Of a stretch of DNA of 12,610 nucleotides, positions 7,763 through 12,610 are shown piece by piece. How positions within the stretch are numbered: the first letter of the stretch is position 1; each line of letters begins with the position of its first letter. The notes below the pieces were generated by a model. The model searched no databases, was not told the origin of the DNA, and was given only the letters and a program-made list of their open reading frames with translations. The stretch covers positions 1 through 12,610 of the forward strand of contig JAHEDF010000057.1 of NCBI GenBank assembly GCA_024641365.1, written 5' to 3'. Made by a program: the position numbers and the translations under genes. The stretch is from Planctomycetota bacterium. Lineage in GTDB: Bacteria; Planctomycetota; UBA11346.

Positions 7763-8956
7763 ATGCAGATAAATACAACACACCGTCATGCATTTACGTT
7801 GCTCGAATTAATGATCGCAATTGGGCTCGGCATGTTGATTGTCTTCACGGCAACTGCTGCTGTACGTGTAGCGGCACAATCGGTTACAAAAGCAAATCGC
7901 ATGTCGTTAGAAAATGCGATTTTGCGCGCAGGTTTTCAGTCGGTTCATCGTGATTTAGATTTTTGGACCAATGTAGATAATCCTGACATGCCAAATGAAC
8001 AGCGCCTGCGTCTTGGCATGGTGGATAAAGGATTACCATTTACGCCATTTTCAGTGTCGTGGCCTGGTGCCATTGCCGATACCGAAGATGCTGTCGGTTA
8101 TGATCCACGCGCTTGGGCTTGGGCGATGGGTAATCCACGTATGTGGTGGCGTGGCAATGCCGCGGAAAAAAATAACACCGATTTACGCTTTGGACGTTAT
8201 AGTATTTTTGCAAATCAAGAGCCCAATCTGGGAGCAAACGAATTAGCGACAATTATAGTTACCGACACGGATCCAGACACAGATGATATTGTCTGTACCT
8301 ATGGTGGTCCCGTCCAGGTTCCCCATTCGTGGATTTATGCACAAATACATGGGTTAACAAATGCGCTTGGCTATTATGGTTTATGCGATTATTTGCCAGC
8401 TAATGCCTTATACGCTGCTTATGGGCCATGGGTAAATGGTAAGACAAATCTTGGTGGCATGCCCTATTGGATGGTTAGCCCAGGTGGTAATTTTAATAAT
8501 GGTGATGGTGGCCAACAAACAGCACGTGGGAAATATCGAAATTCTTATCAAACCAGCTATGCTATTATTGATCCGCGCTACACCAATAATAATAATAATC
8601 TCTACAATGATCATCGTCAGCGCTATCATTTAGGCTATGGATCAAACGAAAATAATATTAAAAATTTTAACAAAATGTCAGCAGTGCCATTAGACTTATT
8701 GGCTGCGCGTCCTGAAAATTGGCCTGGACTAGAAACCTCAGTGCAACGCTTCATTAAAAATACTCGTTTCGTCAATATGGCGCGTGTAACATGGACCGAC
8801 CCAATATCTGGCGAAACCGCGGAATTATCATTCTCAGGTTTTGGTACCACACTACGTGGCGCCCGCCAGCAACGTCATCCCAAAGGTGGCTGGGCAAAAT
8901 GGGATAATGATGGCTCAGTAAATGATAAAACCTTAGATGGAATTATGATGCCATGA
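7763..8956 (+). CDS. GspJ/PilW-like minor pseudopilin, enlarged
   Basis: With the ATG at 7763 the product has 397 residues. The prepilin signal is textbook: 10-residue leader with R8, A10|FTLLE (11-15), Glu at +5, then a hydrophobic helix (about 16-34) and a polar helix (VTKANRMSLENAILRAGFQSVHRDLDF, about 41-67 in outline). Classical GspJ proteins have around 200 residues, so this is roughly twice the size. The C-terminal part has Gly/Asn-rich, aromatic sequence, including a five-Asn run (275-279) encoded by five AAT repeats at 8585-8599, and an acidic DTDPDTDD loop at 168-175. It is expected to pack with the GspI-like and GspK-like neighbours at a pseudopilus tip. It sits 8 bases after the first gene and overlaps the third by 4 bases (ATGA), so translation is coupled. 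Confidence 0.82.
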   Translation: MQINTTHRHAFTLLELMIAIGLGMLIVFTATAAVRVAAQSVTKANRMSLENAILRAGFQSVHRDLDFWTNVDNPDMPNEQRLRLGMVDKGLPFTPFSVSWPGAIADTEDAVGYDPRAWAWAMGNPRMWWRGNAAEKNNTDLRFGRYSIFANQEPNLGANELATIIVTDTDPDTDDIVCTYGGPVQVPHSWIYAQIHGLTNALGYYGLCDYLPANALYAAYGPWVNGKTNLGGMPYWMVSPGGNFNNGDGGQQTARGKYRNSYQTSYAIIDPRYTNNNNNLYNDHRQRYHLGYGSNENNIKNFNKMSAVPLDLLAARPENWPGLETSVQRFIKNTRFVNMARVTWTDPISGETAELSFSGFGTTLRGARQQRHPKGGWAKWDNDGSVNDKTLDGIMMP

Positions 8957-9948
8957 GCATGTATAAAAATGTCAATCGTCATGGAACCATTTTAATCATA
9001 GTTGCTGGTCTATGTGCTGTTCTTGCATCGCTTACGGTGGCTTTTTTGTCGCGGATGCGCGCAGATGCGCAAGAAATGCAGATTATTAAGCAAGAAACAC
9101 AGGCCCGAATCATGCTAATGGCCGGTTGTAATTGGATTCAGGAAGCATCGCGTATTGGGTGGGCATCGAATACGGCAGCACCAGGGAGCAATACAGAAAC
9201 ATTTGGTTGGATTGATGTGCGTGATAATAAAATAGGGCCTAAATTTATTGCTAATGATAGAGATGATGACAGCAAATTTCCTATCGGGAAATACAAACGG
9301 TTTCCCATGTATGTCATGGAAAAACCGCCCTATGCAATTCAACTAACAGCGAGTTATAACCCAATTCGTACGCCAATATCACCAAATCCAGTTAATTTTG
9401 GCCATGCAGATTTTGGCAAACCATATTTGCGCTATCCAGATCCGCAGCCAATCGTCCAAAATGGCTGGGATCCATCGACTCCGACGGGCACGACAGTAAA
9501 CGACGACAATTTTACTAAATGGGCGACTGGTGACCGCAATCCGCGGGTTAATTCAATAAATATGTCATGGTTTCGCATCTGGCGCGAAAGCGCAGCGACC
9601 TTTGTTATCACTTGTGGTGGCGGAGGTACACAGGGTTTTCGTTCGTGGTCAGAAATGAGTTTGGCCGAACAAGCATTATTTAATGATGACAAGCAATTAT
9701 TTGCCAGCATCCAAGAACATGAAGTGCGATTTTGGTATCGAGTCGAATGGAGCGCCGCCGTCATGGGTATGGATTATCATATGTTAGACCATTCGCTTGG
9801 TCGTGATCGCGATCATTACATGGTGTGGCCAATGAATGCGAGCCACGCACCTGCGGGCCATGAATATCGTACCCAAACGCATGCGCGGAATATGGGGGGG
9901 ACGATTCGTTGGATTCAACGATTGGTACATGAACCGACGCATTGGTAG
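8953..9948 (+). CDS. GspK/PilX-like minor pseudopilin
   Basis: The product has 331 residues, close to usual GspK length. The leader MSMYKNVNRHG ends in Gly11 after a basic patch, then TILIIVAGL and a hydrophobic helix to about residue 32, followed by FLSRMRADAQ. Mature position +5 is Ile rather than Glu. Missing Glu+5 is the hallmark of GspK, the subunit that caps the I-J-K tip complex, so the lack of an FTLxE motif supports the assignment. A DRDDD acidic loop lies at 102-106 and a Gly-rich CGGGGTQGFRSW segment at 221-232. The start overlaps the previous stop as ATGA; a second ATG at 8959 is in frame and possible. The gene ends at TAG 9946-9948, after a run of seven G (9894-9900) in its last codons. 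The clear member of a three-gene set; what the set secretes or displays is unknown. Confidence 0.78.
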   Translation: MSMYKNVNRHGTILIIVAGLCAVLASLTVAFLSRMRADAQEMQIIKQETQARIMLMAGCNWIQEASRIGWASNTAAPGSNTETFGWIDVRDNKIGPKFIANDRDDDSKFPIGKYKRFPMYVMEKPPYAIQLTASYNPIRTPISPNPVNFGHADFGKPYLRYPDPQPIVQNGWDPSTPTGTTVNDDNFTKWATGDRNPRVNSINMSWFRIWRESAATFVITCGGGGTQGFRSWSEMSLAEQALFNDDKQLFASIQEHEVRFWYRVEWSAAVMGMDYHMLDHSLGRDRDHYMVWPMNASHAPAGHEYRTQTHARNMGGTIRWIQRLVHEPTHW

Positions 9949-9971
9949 ACTACATCGTAAGCTAATTACAC

Positions 9972-9999
9972 TTTTCCATCAAATATATTTATAGGAAAA
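9972..9999. repeat. Dyad downstream of the pseudopilin operon
   Basis: TTTTCC (9972-9977) and GGAAAA (9994-9999) flank a centred palindrome AAATATATTT (9981-9990), with 3-base spacers on each side. It starts 24 bases past the last pseudopilin stop. It could stop or stabilise the transcript, or be an operator for the next gene. No T-run follows, so it is not a standard terminator. Confidence 0.35.
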
Positions 10000-10099
10000 A
10001 GATTATTTACGCTCACGAATAGGGGGGGTACAGCTTAAAAGCATACGGTTACTAACTTGAGGCTAGCGCAGATACCGATGGGGATTCTAATTGCCATGA

Positions 10100-10966
10100 A
10101 TGTTGTGGGCATCTGTACTTGTCGTTGTTAGCACATGTCTCGCATTTGCGATTAATGGTCTATTTCCTTTTTCATTACCAATAAGTTTACTGAGTGAAAA
10201 AAAGTATGCTTTTAGTTATCATGTAATTTTATTACTCTACACGATAGTTTTGTTGTTTTATTTGTATGGCTGTATTCGTTTGAAATTATTACAAGATCTT
10301 GTCAATGGTGGGTTTTTAGTAGTTATTTTATTGGTGCTACAGTTTGTGCCAAATAATGCATCTGGGCATGATGCGCTATCGGTTACGGCTATGGTGTTAA
10401 CAGGACTTTTGTCATTGGGTATTGCGCAGCGAATTGAAAGTCGTTGGTTATTGTACCTAGCGCTCGTGTTATTTATCTCCATTAGCTTACTATTTACGCA
10501 AAGTCTCCGAGTTATGGGAATAGTTGAAGGTATTATTCTTTGTAGCGTTCTCTTGCTCATGAATGCGACGGGAAAAATGCCGACCTCACTTGCCGTTCCG
10601 AACTCATTTTTTAGTTCAGCGAAAGTGTTTAATTCGTATTGGAAACCGGGAATGGGTGCCGGTATTGCTTGGGGCATTGCTTGTGTTTTTGTGACAGGCA
10701 TTGGTGGGTTAGCTGGTCGATACAGTTCAGGGTTTGCAAGCCCATTAATTGCTGTTGTATGTGCTTATGCGGGGTATGTGGCTTGGAGTAAAGATCACTC
10801 TTTTTGGATTCGCATGTTTATAATATATGGCGCCTATATGGTTTTATTGTTCGGATTACATCACGCTGGTTTAATGAGATTGCATTATGCTTATACAATT
10901 CCGATCGCATTAATGATGGCTTTTATTTTCATGATTTTCTTTCTAGTCGATGTGTATCTTGATTGA
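10100..10966 (+). CDS. Polytopic membrane protein of unknown function, about ten membrane segments
   Basis: The product has 288 mostly hydrophobic residues. Likely membrane segments: 3-22, 40-60, 68-84, 92-110, 116-134, 138-155, 184-205, 212-229, 236-257 and 265-287. The longest polar stretch is around 156-183, between segments six and seven, which may mark two halves. Charged residues are sparse (K34, K35, R60, K62, R111, R115), with no ATP-binding, transporter or enzyme motif that I recognise, so no family is proposed. The ATG at 10100 is the first in frame after a stop at 10097-10099. Its ribosome site is poor: only GGGG near 10080, too far upstream, so the start may be wrong or translation weak. 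The gene is 151 bases after the pseudopilin operon on the same strand and is not clearly part of it. The long open frame, its hydrophobic periodicity and the strand agreement make it a real gene. Confidence 0.7.
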   Translation: MLWASVLVVVSTCLAFAINGLFPFSLPISLLSEKKYAFSYHVILLLYTIVLLFYLYGCIRLKLLQDLVNGGFLVVILLVLQFVPNNASGHDALSVTAMVLTGLLSLGIAQRIESRWLLYLALVLFISISLLFTQSLRVMGIVEGIILCSVLLLMNATGKMPTSLAVPNSFFSSAKVFNSYWKPGMGAGIAWGIACVFVTGIGGLAGRYSSGFASPLIAVVCAYAGYVAWSKDHSFWIRMFIIYGAYMVLLFGLHHAGLMRLHYAYTIPIALMMAFIFMIFFLVDVYLD

Positions 10967-11454
10967 TTAAATTACTGCAGATTAGTTATTTATGTTGGAG
11001 AACCGAGTGAATTACGGTATGCGGGTGTGATTTTTATATAATTGCTCAGGTGAATGGTCGTGCCGGGCTTATGGTATTGAATTCTTTAAACAGAGGCAGC
11101 TCAATTGTGATAGATTCGTAAGGTTTTGTTGAGTCCTTTCGCTTATGAGGGGGCGAGTGATTAAAAACCGCATGTTGGAACCACCCTTGAAACTAACGGG
11201 TGGGGATTTGTCTCTCTCCTGCCGATGAACCGCCAAAGGGGCTTAAGATGGATAAATCGATGTAAAAATGGAAGGGCTATCTGCGCTCGCCATTGTATTT
11301 CGCGTTTGCGGACAATATCGCTTGGCAACAAGCACATAATACACCCGACTTAGTCATTATCCGAATACCCGCTATACGTAGCTGGGGGTAGCTCTTGCAG
11401 AGTTTTCACTAGCATCCCCACCCACATTCGCGCAGTACAAAGCCGGAGACCGTG
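10967..11454 (+). other. 488-base stretch upstream of korA without a convincing gene
   Basis: No ORF with a ribosome site or recognisable product was found. Two short frames exist: a 42-codon, Arg-rich frame from ATG 11225 to stop 11353, and an open run of 41 codons at 11266-11388 that follows a five-codon ATG frame closed by TAA at 11263. Neither is persuasive. The stretch has RNA-like structure: CCACCC (11181-11186) can pair with GGGTGG (11198-11203), while GGGTGGGG (11198-11205) can instead pair with CCCCACCC (11416-11423) close to the korA ribosome site. No known riboswitch class was recognised. No clean promoter was placed, though the korA promoter is likely here. Confidence 0.5.
11445..11448 (+). 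promoter_or_regulatory. Ribosome binding site of korA
   Basis: GGAG lies 6 bases before the ATG at 11455. A GTG directly in front (11452) is in frame but would sit only 3 bases from this site, so ATG 11455 is preferred. Confidence 0.7.
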
Positions 11455-12610
11455 ATGACACCACCGATTGAAACCGACACACCTCCACCAGCCGTAGACC
11501 GGGTTATTATCCGTTTTGCGGGCGATTCAGGCGATGGGGTGCAAACCATTGGCGATCAGCTGGGGCTCACCTCGGCAATAGTTGGCAATGATATTTCAAC
11601 TTTGCCAGACTTTCCTGCGGAAATACGTGCGCCTGCTGGGACCATTTACGGTGTCTCTGGCTTCCAAATGCAATTTGCTTCTGGAGCAACGCTAACGGCT
11701 GGTGATCAACCGGATGTCTTAGTGGTATTTAATCCGGCTGCGTTGAAAAAGAATCTCTCCGACCTTCCAAAAGGTGGCACCATAATTGCCGATACGTCGA
11801 GTTTTGTGAAACGTAATTTAGATTTAGTTGGGTACACTGCTGATCCGCTGACAGATGGTAGTTTAGCTGGATACCAAGTGCACTCAGTTGATTTTACCGG
11901 ACTGACTGTCGCCGCGCTGAAACCGCTGGGTATTGTTGGTAAAGCAGCAAGTCGCTGCTCGAATTTCTTTGCGCTTGGCTTGACCTATTGGCTGTACAGC
12001 CGCCCACTGGAATCGACCATCAATTTTATTAATGAGAAGTTCAAAAATAAACCAGATATTGTTACCGCGAATCTCACTGCGTTAAAAGCAGGTTGGAATT
12101 TTGGCGAAACAACGGAGGCATTCCGTGCACGTGTGCAAGTGCCACGCAATGATGCGGCAAAGCCGGGCGTTTACCGCTCAATAAATGGCACCCAATCATT
12201 GGCTATGGGTTTGGTAACTGCAGCACAAAAAACCGGCCGGGAATTATTTTTCTCTGGCTATCCAATTACACCGGCCTCAGATATTTTACATAATTTATCC
12301 GCCTTGCGTGCGATGGGCGTTAAAACCTTTCAAGCAGAAGACGAAATTGCTGCGATTGGTGCTGCGATTGGTGCCAGCTACGCTGGTTTAATTGGCGTCA
12401 CAGCCTCAGCTGGACCCGGGCTCGATTTAAAAAGTGAATTTCTTGGCCTGGCAGTTTCTGTCGAATTGCCATTAGTGGTTATTAATGTCCAGCGCGGTGG
12501 CCCATCAACCGGGTTGCCGACTAAAATGGAACAAGCTGATCTGCTCCATTCGTTATTTAGTCGCCATGGTGAATCGCCAGTTCCGGTGATTGCAGCAAAT
12601 TCACCAGCGG
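11455..12610 (+). CDS. korA: 2-oxoglutarate:ferredoxin oxidoreductase alpha subunit with fused gamma domain, partial (C-terminus off the right edge)
   Basis: The frame is open from ATG 11455 to the edge, giving 385 residues of a protein usually near 600. The enzyme converts 2-oxoglutarate and CoA to succinyl-CoA and CO2 with reduction of ferredoxin, in the cytoplasm, as a reductive or oxidative TCA step, together with a beta subunit (KorB) that would be expected just downstream, outside the window. The gamma domain comes first (about 15-190, with the GDSGDGVQ loop at 23-30). The thiamine diphosphate pyrimidine-binding domain starts about 243, with SGYPITPASD (267-276), QAEDEIAAIGAAIGA (293-307) and the very characteristic QRGGPSTGLPT (346-356) followed by EQADLL. 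The SAGPG at 318-322 differs slightly from the usual TSGPG. Related 2-oxoacid:acceptor oxidoreductases share this layout, so another keto acid is possible, but the gamma-alpha fusion and these motifs fit KorA best. Confidence 0.9.
   Translation, partial: MTPPIETDTPPPAVDRVIIRFAGDSGDGVQTIGDQLGLTSAIVGNDISTLPDFPAEIRAPAGTIYGVSGFQMQFASGATLTAGDQPDVLVVFNPAALKKNLSDLPKGGTIIADTSSFVKRNLDLVGYTADPLTDGSLAGYQVHSVDFTGLTVAALKPLGIVGKAASRCSNFFALGLTYWLYSRPLESTINFINEKFKNKPDIVTANLTALKAGWNFGETTEAFRARVQVPRNDAAKPGVYRSINGTQSLAMGLVTAAQKTGRELFFSGYPITPASDILHNLSALRAMGVKTFQAEDEIAAIGAAIGASYAGLIGVTASAGPGLDLKSEFLGLAVSVELPLVVINVQRGGPSTGLPTKMEQADLLHSLFSRHGESPVPVIAANSPA

Noticed and set aside
5808..9948. Assignment to the four-gene Verru_Chthon prepilin cassette (A-D)
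   Set aside because: Only three genes are present, and order and signatures match GspI-J-K better. A profile search would be needed to revive the idea.
10096..10131. Eleven-codon frame with CxCxC overlapping the membrane protein start (ATGAATG)
   Set aside because: It could be imagined as a leader peptide, but there is no ribosome site and no attenuator-like structure; chance is the simpler reading.
10258..10701. Minus-strand 147-codon frame inside the membrane protein gene
   Set aside because: It is antisense to a hydrophobic frame with clear membrane-segment periodicity, has no recognised motif, and long antisense frames are common opposite such genes.
11225..11353. 42-codon Arg-rich frame with two Cys pairs upstream of korA
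   Set aside because: There is no ribosome site in front of ATG 11225 and no recognisable family; the length is within what chance gives.
11248..11391. Possible broken small gene: ATG 11248, TAA at 11263, then 41 open codons to TAG 11389
   Set aside because: The reading looks mildly protein-like, but it is too short to match to a family and has no ribosome site, so a pseudogene call would be unsupported.
11198..11423. 6S RNA, tmRNA or a glycine or fluoride riboswitch upstream of korA
   Set aside because: Partial resemblance of short segments only; the conserved core sequences of these RNAs are not there.

Overview
The window looks like the chromosome of a PVC-superphylum bacterium (Planctomycetota, Verrucomicrobiota or Lentisphaerota). 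The argument is gene content. There is a planctomycete-type cytochrome c protein (PSCyt1/DUF1592/DUF1588/DUF1585 architecture) followed directly by a DUF1552 protein, and a set of very large prepilin-like proteins of the kind common in that group. Base composition is moderately AT-rich by eye. I cannot name a genus. No tRNA, rRNA, CRISPR array, insertion sequence or phage gene was recognised.

Left part (1-5191, minus strand, three genes). Reading leftward from 5191, the first gene encodes a secreted TIM-barrel, glycoside-hydrolase-like protein (5191-4022). After a 163-base gap come a 1007-residue exported di-heme cytochrome protein (3858-835) and, 3 bases after its stop, a DUF1552 protein with a Tat-type leader (831 to beyond the left edge). 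The last two are a clear operon. All three products carry export signals, so the block is an envelope/periplasmic module. Its substrate is unknown; polymer breakdown is a guess from the TIM-barrel neighbour.

Middle (5192-5807). This is a 616-base gap between divergent transcripts with no credible gene. It holds several dyads, notably an 18-base near-perfect palindrome at 5674-5691, and a weak trace of an old duplication of about 170 bases.

Right part (5808-12610, plus strand). Three tightly packed genes encode minor-pseudopilin-like proteins in the order GspI-like, GspJ-like, GspK-like. The junctions are 8 bases and a 4-base ATGA overlap. The order and the N-terminal signatures match the type II secretion/type IV pilus tip complex, but the first two proteins are much longer than the classical ones, and all three carry an acidic DxDxD loop that could bind calcium. 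No secretion ATPase, platform or secretin gene is in the window. Next come a polytopic membrane protein of unknown function (10100-10966), a 488-base stretch without a convincing gene, and the start of korA (11455 to the right edge), the alpha subunit of 2-oxoglutarate:ferredoxin oxidoreductase with its gamma domain fused at the N-terminus.

The least described parts are the enlarged pseudopilin trio and the exported cytochrome/DUF1552 pair. Both are recognisable as families but have no established function.
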